Assembly: GCA_036346255.1 (NCBI GenBank)
Contig: CM070635.1
Coordinates: 47,643,715 to 47,707,714 of the forward strand
From: Ampelocalamus luodianensis
Taxonomy: Eukaryota > Streptophyta > Magnoliopsida > Poales > Poaceae
Direction of reading: 5' to 3'
DNA length: 64,000 nucleotides
Shown here: one piece after another, positions 46,194-56,029 of the stretch
How the letters are laid out: each line of letters starts with the position of its first letter
Numbering within the stretch: position 1 is the stretch's first letter
The notes under the pieces: model-generated
Seen by the model: only the letters and a program-made list of their open reading frames with translations
Told to the model about the DNA's origin: nothing
The model's database searches: none
Program-made: the position numbers and the translations under genes

Positions 46194-46860
46194 CCCAGGT
46201 CGCTAAGTTAGAAGGCGAGCAGCGTGCTCTGCGACCAGAGGTGGAGGTCCTGCGAGGTGCTAAGGGTGTCCTTGAGGTAGAGATTGCGGTGGCACGGGAA
46301 CTCTCGACAACTGTGTCGCAGGTTGCCTGGGGGCGATGGAATGCTTGGAGGGCACCGTGGCTGAGCTTGGCGCTATGCCTTCGGCCTGGAAGCACACTGT
46401 GGAGAAATTGGATGCGACGCTGGAGCATCTACATCATGCAGGGGAAGTTTTTCTGCCGGTCGCTCATGCCTATGGCAACCATTGCGCGAAGGCGGCCTGG
46501 ACAGTGGCCTTTGTTTCTCTACAGCAGGCTGGCTACGGGCATGTTGATGCCCTTAGTGCTCGCTCTGTCCCTGTGGCTTCCGTGGCGGGGATCGCCTTTG
46601 GCTTCAAGCAAGTGTAGAGGGTGAGCAATGTTTTAGCCCAGGATTTTTGGGTGCTGCGCGGCCGTGACGCCACAATGAAGTCCCTGCGGGCAGTTTTGGT
46701 GAAGAAAAAGAAAGGGAAGGGCCCTACGAATGGTGACAAGGCGACCGAGCGGAGCTCTGACCGGAGACAAGGTGTGACCCTCCGCTCCTCTTGGCGATCT
46801 CTAGCTCATTTGGTAGTCTGCCCACGTAGGGGGTCCTTTGTTTTTTTTGTATAAATGTCC
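46194..46860 (+). pseudogene. antisense gene of the Tat element, coiled-coil part
   Basis: After the copia LTR the frame gives KLEGEQRALRPEVEVLRGAK and LEVEIAVARELSTTVSQV, a heptad-patterned coiled coil. A one-base frame change leads to LEGTVAELGAMPSAW, VEKLDATLEHLHHAGEVFLP and VASVAGIAFGFKQV. This type of C-terminal coiled coil followed by an Ala-rich helical domain is usual for PF04195-type grass proteins. A Lys-rich end (VKKKKGKG) follows beyond a stop. T-rich sequence after 46830 may be the 3' UTR. Confidence 0.6.
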
Positions 46861-47151
46861 TCTTTTTTGTTTTCTTTTGCTGCTTCGTTCGAGCGTTGCT
46901 GTGTGCACCGGTCGGGCTTAGGTAGGGATCTTTTTGTAATGGATCATTTTACGAATGGGGAAGCTTTGCGTAGGCTGTCATGTGGCCCTGGCTGCTTCTG
47001 AGTGTGTTCGTTTGTTCTCGTTGTTTTTATGATCTTTTCTTTTTTCTTTTTGGGTATCTTCGGCAGGGCGGGCCGATGTTGTTTCACCGCTGCGCCCGAC
47101 GTGGCCCATTCCTTCATGCAGATTGAAGGATGACCACAACCTGGTCACCAA

Positions 47152-47517
47152 ATGGCCCCTGCGGTTACGCTACCGAGGCGTGGTGTGCCACAGCGCAAAG
47201 TGGCAGCGATGAAAGAAGGAGAATCCGGTGGGCTCTATGAAGAATTTTTTTGTCTTCGTGCGTGGAAGGCTGTGAGGGCGCACGAAGAGATCCGGGCCTT
47301 CTTGGAGCGCCAGGGTAGTATGACCGCCTGTGAGGGGTCTTCAGCGCTGTCAGCTCCATCCCCGCCTTCACCTTCTAGCTCATCCGTGCCGCCCGATGAG
47401 TGGGCCACGGAGAGGTAATATATTAAGTTCATGGCTACCGGGCCATCTGACGAGGAGCTACTAAAATGGGTGTTGCGGGACGAGTCCTCGGATTTTGCGC
47501 CTCCCGGTTATCTTTGA
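47152..47517 (+). pseudogene. possible last exon of the antisense gene
   Basis: The frame contains GLYEEFFCLRAWKAVRAHEE, FLERQGSMTACEGS, a Ser/Pro-rich stretch and, past one TAA, SDEELLKWVLRDESSDFAPP. It follows the coiled-coil part in the same orientation and composition, and stops just before the tandem arrays. I have no family match. It could be a separate small ORF of the same element. Confidence 0.4.
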
Positions 47518-47754
47518 GATGAGCCGTTTCCTACTGTTGTGGCGAAGGGAGTCGGACCCAAAGGTACACCTATACGCCTGATGTGGGTATAGTGCACCTT
47601 GGCTGTTGCAAGGCTGATTGTGTCTGTAACGGTTTCTTATTATTATGGGCCTTGCTGCTTGGCTCTTGTGTACCGTGTATGCTGAGGTTGTAATGAATAA
47701 TATACCACTGCTATTTGCTTTCGGTTCGTGGAACGAATATATAAACGTACAAAT

Positions 47755-49540
47755 GTTTTTGGGAGGGGAGGTGAAGCCTCGCGCCATCCCCTATACTTTT
47801 TTAGATAGGGCTCTGGGGAGCCCCACGTTTTTTTGCCAGGAGGAGGCAGAGCCTCGCGCCATCCCCCAAACTTTTTTAGATAGGGCTCCGGGGAGGCAAA
47901 GCCTCGCGCCGTCCCCCATACTTTTTAGATAGGGCTCCGGGGAGCCCTTTTTTTGCGAGGGGGAGGCGGAGCCTCGCGCCGTCCCCCATACTTTTTTAGA
48001 TAAGGCTCCAAGGAGCCCTACTTTTTTGCGAGGGGCAAGCGAAGCCTCGCGCCATCCCCCACTTTTTTACATAGGGCTCTAGGGAGCCCTACTTTTTTGC
48101 AAGGGGGAGGCGAAGCCTCACGCCGTCCCCCATACTTTATTAGATAGGGCTCTGGGGAGCCCTACATTTTTTTTGCGAGACGGAGGCAAAGCCTCGCGCC
48201 ATCCCCTATACTTTTTTAGATAGGGCTCCGGGGAGCCCTACATTTTTTTGCGAGAGGGAGGCAAAGCCTCAAGCCGTCCTCCATACTTTTTTAGATAGGG
48301 CTCCGAGGAGCCCTGCCTTTGTTTGCGAGGGGGAGGCGAAGCCTCGCGTCATCCTATACTTTTTTAGATAGGGCTCCGGGGAGCCCTACTTTGTTAGCGA
48401 GGGGGAGGCGAAGCCTCGCACCGTCCCCCGTACTTTTTTAGATAGGACTCCGGGGAGCCCTACTTTGTTTGCGAGGGGGAGGCAAAGCCTCGCGCTGTCC
48501 CTGATACTTTTTTAGATAGGACTCTGGGGAGATCTACTTTTTTGCGAGGGGGAGGCGGAGCCTCACGGGCCGTCCCCCATATAGATAGGGCTCCGGGTAG
48601 CCCTACCTCTTTTTTTTGCGAGGGAGAGGCAGAGCCTCGCGCCATCCCCCATACTTTTTAGATAGGGTTCTGGGGAGCCCTACTTTTTTTGTGTGGGGGA
48701 GGCGAAGCCTCGCACTGTCCCCCACTTATTTAGACAGGGCTCCGGGGAGTCCTATTTTTTGCGAAGGGGAGGCGAAGCCTCGCGTCGTCCCCCATGTATT
48801 TTTTAGATAGTGCTCCAGGGAGCCCCACCTCTTTTTTTGCGAGGGGGAGGCAGAGCCTCGCGTCGTCCCCCATACTTTTTTAGATAGGGCTTTGGGGAGC
48901 CCTGCTTTTTTTGAGGGGGAGGCGAAGCCTCGCACCGTCCCCCACTTATTTAGATTGGGCTCCGGGGAGCCCTACTTTTTTGCGAGGGGGAAGTGAAGCC
49001 TCGCGCTGTCCCCCATATGTTTTTTAGATAGGGCTCTGGGGAGCCCTACCTCTTTTTTGCGAGGGGGAGGCGGAGCCTCGCGCCGTCCCCCACTTATTTA
49101 GATAGGGCTCCGGGGAGCCCTACTTTTTTTTGAGGGGGAGGCGAAGCCTCGCGCCGTCCCCCATATATTTTTTAGATAGGGTTCCAGGGAGCCCTACCTC
49201 TTTTTTGCCAGGGGGAGGCGGAGCCTCGCGTCATCCCCTATACTTTTTTAGATAGGGCTCCGGGGAGCCCTACTTTTTTTGAGGGGGGCGAAGCCTCGCG
49301 CCGTCCCCCACTTATTTAGATAGGGCTCTGGGTAGCCCTACTTTTTTTTGCAAGCTGGAGGCGAAGCCTCGCGTCGTCCCTCATATATATTTTTAGATAG
49401 GGCTCCAAGGAGCCCTACCTCTTTTTTGATAGGGGAGGCGAGCCTCGCGTCGTTCCCCATTCTTTTTTAGATAGGGCTCCGGGGAGCCCTACCTTTTTTT
49501 GCGAGGAAGAGGCGAAGCCTCGCGCCATCCCCCACTAGTG
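47755..49540. repeat. tandem array 1: about 25 units of about 74 bp with two dyads per unit
   Basis: The unit carries GAGGCGAAGCCTCGCGCC, GTCCCCCATACTTTTTTAG, ATAGGGCTCCGGGGAGCCCT and a T-run ending in GCGAGGG. Two hairpins are built into each unit: GCGAGG...CCTCGC (enclosing GGCGAAGCC) and AGGGCTC-CGGG-GAGCCCT. Changes in one arm are often matched in the other (for example GGCAAAGCC or GGCAGAGCC loops with stems kept). The spacing between successive GAAGCCTCG centres is 53-80 bp, mostly 71-77. The array lies downstream of integrase in the retroelement RNA. Open frames across it are repeat artefacts. Confidence 0.93.
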
Positions 49541-49579
49541 TGCTTTGGTCACAAGAACAAGTGCCGCGCCAGGGTAAGC

Positions 49580-50020
49580 CTTGCGCGGCATGTTCGTCTG
49601 CTCCTGGGATCGTGAGCCATGCTTGTGGAGGGCATCGGTGTGCACTGGGGTAGAAGGCAATGCATGGCGTCTGTTTATACACTCATGCTTGCGGGAGGCA
49701 TCGGTATGCACTGGGGCTGAAGGCCATGCATGGTGTGTTTGTTTATACACTCATGCCTGCGGAACGGAAGGCATCGGTGTGCACAGGGGCCGAAGGCCAT
49801 GTGCTGTGTCTGTTTATACACTGATGCTTGCGGAAGGCATCGGTGTGCACCAGGGCCGAAGGCCATGTGCGGTGTCTTTATTTATACACTTATGCTAGAG
49901 GAAGGCATCGGTGTGCACCAAGCCCGAAGGCCATGTGTGGTGTCTTTGTTTATACACTCATGCCTGCGGAAGGCATCGGTGGGCACCAGGGCTTGCTGCT
50001 ATTCAATCATTGAGCGGGGG
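49580..50020. repeat. tandem array 2: six units of about 68 bp
   Basis: GGCATCGGTGTGCAC recurs at about 49630, 49697, 49768, 49836, 49905 and 49973, each followed by AGGGCCGAAGGCCATG and TTTATACACTCATGC. GGCCGAAGGCC is a short dyad, and TGCGGAAGGCATCGG closes the unit. The unit is unrelated to array 1 except for similar length. Confidence 0.9.
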
Positions 50021-50039
50021 CAAAATGACACGGGGTACA

Positions 50040-50190
50040 CTTGTTGTTGTACATGCCCTTGTCGAACAAAGGCAATGGGATGATTTCCTGGGTGTAGCCG
50101 GTATTTATATAGACCTTGTACATACCCCTACCGAATAGGGGCGGCAGGGCAATATGCCGGGCGTAGCCGGTGTTTACATAGACCTTAGGG
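50040..50190. repeat. tandem array 3: two units of about 71 bp
   Basis: Two copies of a unit with GTACATNCCC(T), GTCGAACAAAGGC / ACCGAATAGGGGC and GGGNGTAGCCGGTNTTTA(T/C)ATAGACCTT. It directly abuts the 3' end of the integrase reading on the minus strand, so the last few codons of pol may run into it. Confidence 0.75.
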
Positions 50191-51260
50191 ATAGAACTTT
50201 TGGAGGCTCTTCGCGTTCCATGTGTGGTCTAATTGTTGTCCCTCCGGTGTTACGATGGAGAAGGAACCGGCCCGCGTGGCGCGGGTGATGATGTGCGGAC
50301 CTTCCCATTTGGATTCCAACTTGCCCATGGTCACGGGATTTGCAACTCACTTGAGGACCATGTCGCCTGGTGCCAGGGGGCGGATCTTAACTTTTTGGTT
50401 GTATGTCCGTGCGACCCCTTCACTGTACTTGGACATGGTTGCTATGGCCTACACGTGATGCTCTTCGAGGAGGTCAAGAGAGGTCTCGCGCTCTGCCGGG
50501 TTGGCTTGGTCTGTTGTTCGTATTGACTTGGCCATGAATTCCCCTGGGGTCATGGCTTCATCACCGAAGAGGAGCTTGAACGGAGAGAAGCTCGTAGCCC
50601 TTGTTGGCAAGGTGCAGAGTGCCCATAGGGCTTTGTGGAGCTCCTCAGGCTAGAGTCCCTTTGGAAGACCTACGAGGCATTTTTTCAAGCCTGCTAGTAG
50701 GTTGCCATTGGCCGGCTCGACTGCCCTGTTGGATTCGAGGTGTCCTACAGATGCAAAGCATATGGTGATGCCCAAGTTTTGGCAAAATGTTCGGAACACC
50801 GCTGAGTCGAACTGGGAGCCGTTGTCAGTGATAATGTCACACGGTATCCCATACCTACAAATTATGCTTTTCCACATGAAGTGCTGTGCTATTGTGGCTG
50901 CGATTTTGGCGACGGGCTCGGCTTCGACCCACCTAGAGAAATATTCGATGGTGACGAACGCGAAGCGGAGGCTGCCCATGGCCGTCGGGTAGGGTCCGAT
51001 GATATCAAGACCCCATCGCGCAAAGGGCCAGACCAGAGGCAAGGGATGAAGCGGGACCGGGGGTGCCCTTGTGGGCCAGCTGGCCCACTAGCACCCTTGG
51101 CAGTGTTGAACGAGGTCTTGTGCGTCTCGGAGGGCGGTTGGCCAGTAAAAGCCTTGGCGGAAGACTTTCCCCACGAGGCCCCGGGGCGCTTGATGCACGC
51201 CAAAGAGGCCCTCATGGATGTCCTTCAGGAGGGATTGGCCCTCCTCCCGAGATGCGCAGC
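50190..51260 (-). pseudogene. Tat element integrase
   Basis: Minus-strand reading starts with the zinc-binding region (HEGLFGVHQAPRGLVGKVF, QGFYWPTALRDAQDLV, CQGC, i.e. H-x-H then C-x2-C). The core follows with W-G-L-D-I-I-G-P, TDNGSQF and the Glu after NRAV, matching the D,D-35-E residues. The C-terminal part (about 50640-50190) includes YNQKVKIRPLAPGDMVLK, the GPY/F-like KWEGPHII and a terminal SLQKFYP. Integrases of this family join the LTR ends to the target. Stops at about 51090, 50652, 50456 and 50350 break it. It is followed downstream by the tandem arrays. Confidence 0.82.
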
Positions 51261-51379
51261 ATAGGAAGGGGGCACAGACTTCCCCCTTGTATAGTTCCCC
51301 GCCAATGGTGTGGTAATTTCTGGCCCTATGCTAGAGGCGCTTTGCTTCATCCGCATCTTCGGGTTTGTTGCCAGTGAGG

Positions 51380-51915
51380 TACTAAGTGATGACGTCTCGC
51401 CAGTCCTCCCTTGCGATAAGGAGCACTAGGCACGCTGTCCTCTGTATTTCTGGTGCAGCCCCTTGTGCTTCGGGTGCAGCCACTTGTGTAGTTGACGGTG
51501 TGCTTAGCACCTCATAGAAGACCTCGGGTGCGGGTCGCTGGATAGAACTGGCCATCTTGCCTAGCTTGTCTGTTGCTTCATTGTCGCCCCTAGGTATTGC
51601 TTGGATGGTGATGTCGAGGAAGTGCATAGATGTTGTTCGCACTGCGGCTAGGTAACTAGCCATTTCAGGGCCTCTTGCGGTGAAGGATTTATCGAAGTGG
51701 CCCGCCACAAGGCGGGAGTCGCTTTTGATGATTAGTCACTTGGCTCCCAGCGCTTTTGCTTTGCGGAGGCCCAGTAACAGTGCCTCATACTCTGAGGCGT
51801 TATTCGTGGTTGGGAAGTCCAGGGCAACCAAGATGGCCGCCGCGCCGGCTCCAATGGCGCACCAAGATCCATCGGTGTACATCGTCCACGGGGCCTCGAT
51901 TATGGCCGGCTAGTG
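51380..51915 (-). pseudogene. Tat element second (archaeal-type-position) RNase H
   Basis: Minus-strand reading gives APWTMYTDGSWCAIGAG, NNASEYEALLLGLRKAKALG and, after a TGA, LIIKSDSRLVAGHFDKSF, then the tail AIPRGDNEATDKLGKMAS. The Asp of YTDGS, the Glu of SEYE and the Asp of KSDS are the RNase H metal-binding residues. The terminal R-x-x-N-x-x-A-D-x-L-x-x-x-A pattern is partly kept (A to T). This extra RNase H between the ancestral RNase H and integrase is characteristic of the Tat lineage. One stop interrupts it. Confidence 0.82.
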
Positions 51916-51937
51916 GTCTCCTGTATGCGGGGTCCAC

Positions 51938-52351
51938 TCAGCCACGAAGTCCGCAAGGGCTTGCGATTTGATGGATGATGAAGGATATATTGAAGGGTGC
52001 CATCTCGGCCGCCCATTTGCCTATTCGGCCCGAGGCGTGTTTGCTCCGCAGCATTAAGGCTAGTGGGTAAGACGTGGGGATCGTGATGGAGTGTGCCAAG
52101 AAGTAGTGTCGGAGCTTGCGTGAGGCCATGAGTAGAGCATATACCAGCTTTTCGAGCTCAGTGTATCGGATCTTGGCCCCTTGGAGGGCCTCCGAGACAT
52201 AGTACACTGGACACTGGCTGTTGCTCCCTTGAACGAGGACTGCGCTGACCGCCGAGGAGGCGGCGGCAAGGTACAGTAGGAGGCTTGCCCCTTGTTTTAG
52301 GCTAGTGAGGCTTGGCAGCTGGGCAAGGTATTGTTTGAGTTCCTGGAACAC
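51938..52351 (-). pseudogene. Tat element first (degenerate) RNase H
   Basis: FQELKQYLAQLPSLTS and GASLLLYLAAASSAVSAVL begin the domain. It continues with QCPVYYVSEALQGAKIRYTE, LEKLVYALLMASRKLRHYF and SKHASGRIGKWAAEM. In active gypsy RNase H the LYLA position would be followed by an Asp-bearing motif. Here the first catalytic Asp is absent, the normal state in Tat elements, where the second RNase H takes over. The frame is open over the whole domain. Confidence 0.82.
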
Positions 52352-52389
52352 CTTCTGGTAGTCGTCTGTCCATCAAAATGGCTCTCTCC

Positions 52390-53200
52390 CTCAGAGCATT
52401 TTAAAAAATGGCAGGGCCCTCTCCGTCGAGCGGGATAAGAATCGACTGAGGGCAGCGAGGCGTCCTGTTAGCTTTTGCACTTCCTGAGCGCTTTGAGGGG
52501 GCTTCATTTCCTGAACGGCCCTAATTTTTTTGGGGTTGGCCTCAATGCGCCTCTCGAACACGAGGAGCCCTAGGAGCTTGCCCACCTTTACACTGAAGGC
52601 GCATTTTTCTGGGTTGAGCTTGATTCCCTCCGCCCGAAGGTTGGCGAAGGTTTCTTGCAGGTCCTCGGTATACACCTCGGCGAACTTGCTCTTGATCACT
52701 ATGTCATCCACGTATGCCTCCACATTACGGCTGAGCTGGCTGGCTAGCACTTTCGTGATGATGTGTGTGAAGGCCAGCCCCGCGTTCTTCAGGCTGAAAG
52801 GCATGCGGGTGTAGCGGCACATGCCCATGGGGGGGGGGTGATAAACGCTATCTTATGCTCGTCTTCTTTGGCCATGAGAAATTGGTGGTACCCGAGTAGG
52901 CGTCTAGGAAGCTCATTAGCTCATAGCCAAAAGTGGCATCGACCAGTTGATCGATGCGAGGCAGGGAAAAATCATCCTTGGGGCATGCATTGTTGAGGTC
53001 AGTGAAGTCGACACACATGTGCCACTTGCCTGTTTCGTTTTGTACGAGGACAGGGTTGGTGAGCCACTCTGAGCGTTTGATTTCACGGATGACCCCCGCT
53101 TTGAGTAGTTTGGCCACCTTCTTCTTTATCGCTTCCAGTCGGTCCGCTAACATGCGTCAAACTTCTGCTTGGTGGTGCATCGCCTTGGATAGCTAGGCGG
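52390..53200 (-). pseudogene. Tat element reverse transcriptase
   Basis: Minus-strand reading: LLKAGVIREIKRSEWLTNPV, WHMCVDFTDLNNACPKDDF, then SFLDAYSG with the first catalytic Asp, and TRMPFSLKNAGLAFTHI, EAYVDDIVIKS with the catalytic Asp pair, and LNPEKCAFSV. A run of about ten C/G at 52829-52838 coincides with the break between the FLDAYSG frame and the TRMPF frame, so a homopolymer frameshift inactivates the gene. All catalytic residues are kept. The thumb region (NPKKIRAVQEMKPP, KLTGRLAALSRF) is open. Confidence 0.88.
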
Positions 53201-53652
53201 TGTTCGATGGTTTCTCGAGCCACGTCGGGGATATCCTCTGGGCCCAGGCGAAGACATCCATGTTGGTGCGGAGCACTTTGAGGATGGCGTCATATGCTTC
53301 CTCGGGGAGCTCCGCCCCGAGGGCCACTGTCTTCTCTGGGGAACCGTCATCTAGGGGGACTTTCCGAAGCTGTCCTTATGGCTTTGGCTTCGGAGCCCAT
53401 TTCGTTGAAGTCATTCTTGTTTGGTCACTTTTGTCCGGCCCGACCGTATGGACGTGTCAGGATGGTGAGAGGGCCTCTAGCTCTGTGTATCTGGCGAGGT
53501 CCTAGTCCCCCCCAGACCGTGACTATGCCCTCCGGTGTGGGAATCTTCATGCATAGGTAATTGTGGTGGGCTATGGCGCCGAAGGTGTTATGCGTGGCCC
53601 GACGAGGATGGCATACTGGTAGGACATTTGGACGATGTCAAATGTGATGACT

Positions 53653-54075
53653 TCAGTTCAGGATGCGAAGTCGTCGTTGAGTGTGACGGCTAGGTCGATC
53701 TGACCTAGGGCCATCATAGGCCTTCCCCTGAAGCCTATCAGAGGTATGCCTAGGGTGATAGGCGATCCCGGGGATCATCATTTTGTCGAAGGTGTCCACA
53801 AATAGGAGGTTCACCGAGCTTCCTCCGTCGATGAGGACACGTCTGACCTCAAAATCTGCAATGCTGACGGAGATGATGAGGGGGTCTTGGTGTGGGAAGT
53901 ACACCCCTCGAGCATCCTCAGGGCCGAAAGAGATCATATCTTGGCATAGCGTGGTGGGCTGGACACAGGGTATGTTGCGAGGTGGTGAATCTGTCGGGTG
54001 TACGCACGGCGTTGTCTTTTCGAGGACATGCCGAGCGAGGAGCCTCCAGTGATCATGTTTATGACCCGTTGTCAT
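53653..54075 (-). pseudogene. Tat element aspartic protease
   Basis: HQDPLIISVSIADFEVRRVL leads into the active-site motif IDGGSSVNLLF (D-G-G in place of the usual D-[ST]-G, typical for Tat-type elements). VDTFDKMMIPG and a linker follow. The domain cuts the gag-pol polyprotein. The reading continues degraded toward the RT (53200-53650). The N-terminal end overlaps the gag region. Confidence 0.7.
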
Positions 54076-54314
54076 TCAGCGGGGGTTGCTTGTATGCGGG
54101 GTCTTTGTGGTGGGGTGGGCAAGTGGTTGTTAGCCCCTCTTCTGCCATCATGCTCGTCCAGGTGTTGGTCGCGGCTCATGTAATCTCGCATGGCCGCAAG
54201 GGTGCGGCAGTCTCTGGTTGCATGTGACCGTTCGCCGTGGAGATCACAAAATGACCAGTGGTCTCTAGCGTTGGTGCGATCACCAGGCTGTCGGCTGCCA
54301 CCTCGCCTGCAGCC

Positions 54315-55481
54315 TCAGCCACGGCCACAGCCTCCACGCCTTCCCCCTTCAGGGGTTAGGCTACCATCAACGTGATAGATGTTCCGGCCCTTCTGTCGGT
54401 AGTCATTGGCCCGCGGCTTTGCGGGTGCCACTGCTGTGGTTGCAGCAGGTCCTCCTTTTGTTGGTGGTGCGTAGAGGATGGGAGCTTGGGCGGCAGGAGC
54501 CGCGGCCCTTCGGGTACTATCTTCCTTCGCCCAGGCGTATTCTTCCATCTTATCGAAGAGCTCTGTCACTGTACGAACAAGCTTGCGAGCCAACCTCTCT
54601 GACAGGGGGCCCTTTTGGAGTCTGCAGGTGGCTACATTTATGATGGTGGTTTCATTGACGCCCCTCACTTGGCACTTCACCTTCACGAATTTTCTGAAGA
54701 AGTTGTGGAGGGACTCACCAGGGGCTTGCTTCACTGCGAATAAGTGTCCCGCGTTCTTGGGCTCCATGTAGTTTCCCTAGAAGTTGTTGCGGACGAGGTC
54801 CCATAACTGCTCCCATGCGTAAATGGAGTGGGGGAGGGATGGTGAAGAACCATGTCAACGCTACGCCCGTGAGGGCGAGGGTGACACTTTTTGCCTTTGT
54901 AGTGTCATCACCTTCGGTGGCCTCGATAGTGGTCTCGTACACCCGGAGGAATTTCGAAGGGTCCATGCATCCCTCGAATGGCGTGACCTCCGACATCTTG
55001 AAGCCTTGTGGCCAGCGAGCCGTTTCCAACCCGACACTCAACAGGGAGTTAGTGTCCCTCGGAGCAGCGGGGCGGCAGGTGCGATGGCTAGAGCCGAAGG
55101 GGCTGCCTCCATTCTATTGTTTGGCGAGGGTCAGAGTGGGACTGTGAGGGTCGTCGCTGGCGTACGTCGGAGGGTCGCCATCTCCCTACGAAGGTCAGCC
55201 AACTCCCACTGGAGTTCCTCATAAGACCCTTGGCTTTCGGCCTCTACCCCGGGCGGTGGACCAGCTTGGTGGCTCACGGGGAAATATGCCTCGGTGGGTT
55301 GGGCTTCACCCCCGACAATACCTTCATGTGCAGAGTTGTCCGTCTCCTCCGTGGCCCGGGCGGGGGTTGTCGCTGCCACGGAGGTCTTGCTTCGCTTGGC
55401 CCTCGGGGTGCTCGGGGGTGCGACCGCTGTGGCCGCTTTGGTCGTTGAGACCTTGAGCTTGGCCTTCTTTTGAGGGGCCAT
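54315..55481 (-). pseudogene. Tat element gag
   Basis: ATG at 55481 opens a basic N-terminus (MAPQKKAKLKV) with Ala/Thr/Pro-rich sequence and a short coiled coil (EELQWELADLRREMATLRR). The retrotransposon gag domain follows: EVTPFEGCMDPSKFLRVYET, TLALTGVALTWFFTIPP and, after a frame change, QAPGESLHNFFRKFVKVKCQ with SERLARKLVRTVTELFDKME. A Gly/Arg-rich end (RRGGCGRG) replaces a recognisable CCHC knuckle. Frames change at about 55060 and 54770. Gag forms the particle that packages the element RNA. Confidence 0.78.
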
Positions 55482-55547
55482 GTTGGTGCTTCAAAGTCAG
55501 GATTAGGGCTTCGTAGCTTTCCTGTCGATCCCCAAGGACGACGCAAC

Positions 55548-56029
55548 CGTCATAGCAAAAAGGACTAGACAGTAGAGATAGGGGTATCCCTGGTGCTCCT
55601 CACGAATGGCCGAAGGGTCCTCAAAGAGGGGATTGGTTGCCAGGAAGTGTCTTGATTACGGGAGAAAAAACTCCCTTATTACATGGGAAAGGTGGCTATT
55701 TATAGCCTTACAAGAGGTGGTAGGAGATTACAGATCTACCCCGCTACAGGGTCCTATATTGGTAGGGGCTGCAGAGGCATTTCCTACCCCTACGCGTAGC
55801 CTTCGGTCCATGGTAGACCCTCCTAGTCATGGTCCAACTGGCTGACGCTCCTGGTCTACTGGTACTATAATCTTCTGGCGAGTACAGGGCACCCCCTCGG
55901 TCCGAAGGGCCTTGGCTTCCCCTCAGGGCCGTAGTGCTTCGGGCCCCTTCGGCGACTTTCGAAGGAGAGAGGTGGGGGCGCTTGCGGTGTTTGCCTGGTC
56001 GTGGGGGCTGATGGGCTGCCCCTACGACA
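55548..56029 (-). repeat. 5' LTR of the Tat element
   Basis: Direct repeat of 32881-33371. On the minus strand it starts TGTCGTAGGGGC and ends CTATGACG (expected CTACGACA), directly upstream of gag. The TATA-like GCTATAAATAG (about 55696-55706) and the start of transcription would face left into gag. No convincing tRNA primer-binding site was recognised next to it. Confidence 0.9.

Larger units (their letters stand above)
32881..56029 (-). mobile_element. Tat-type Ty3/gypsy retrotransposon with antisense gene, nested insertions
   Basis: Flanking LTRs of 482-491 bp start TGTCGTAGCA and end CTACGACA (palindromic termini) and sit between ACCTT and ATCTT, a 5-bp duplication with one change. The gag-pol order on the minus strand is gag, protease, RT, RNase H, an additional RNase H, integrase. 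The second RNase H with Y-T-D-G-S, S-E-Y-E-A and K-S-D-S is the hallmark of the Tat lineage. Between integrase and the 3' LTR lie three tandem arrays and a plus-strand gene, the usual place of an extra antisense ORF in Tat elements. Three LTR insertions (10.4 kb in total) sit in that gene, so the element itself is about 12.8 kb. Frameshifts and stops make it inactive. Confidence 0.9.

Noticed and set aside
47645..48935. Open frames through the tandem array (repeated SPT-F / ASPSQK peptides)
   Set aside because: Direct translation of the 74-bp repeat, with no start context. The period is not a multiple of three and the frames change.
47755..49540. Centromeric or subtelomeric satellite
   Set aside because: The array is confined between integrase and the antisense gene of one retroelement, and the unit is far shorter than usual 150-180-bp grass centromere repeats.
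47755..50020. CRISPR-like appearance of repeat arrays with dyads
   Set aside because: Units are adjacent without unique spacers, the context is a plant retrotransposon and there are no cas genes.
54815..55456. Plus-strand frames opposite gag
   Set aside because: Shadows of the minus-strand gag frame, which has the recognisable gag motifs and the right position next to the LTR.
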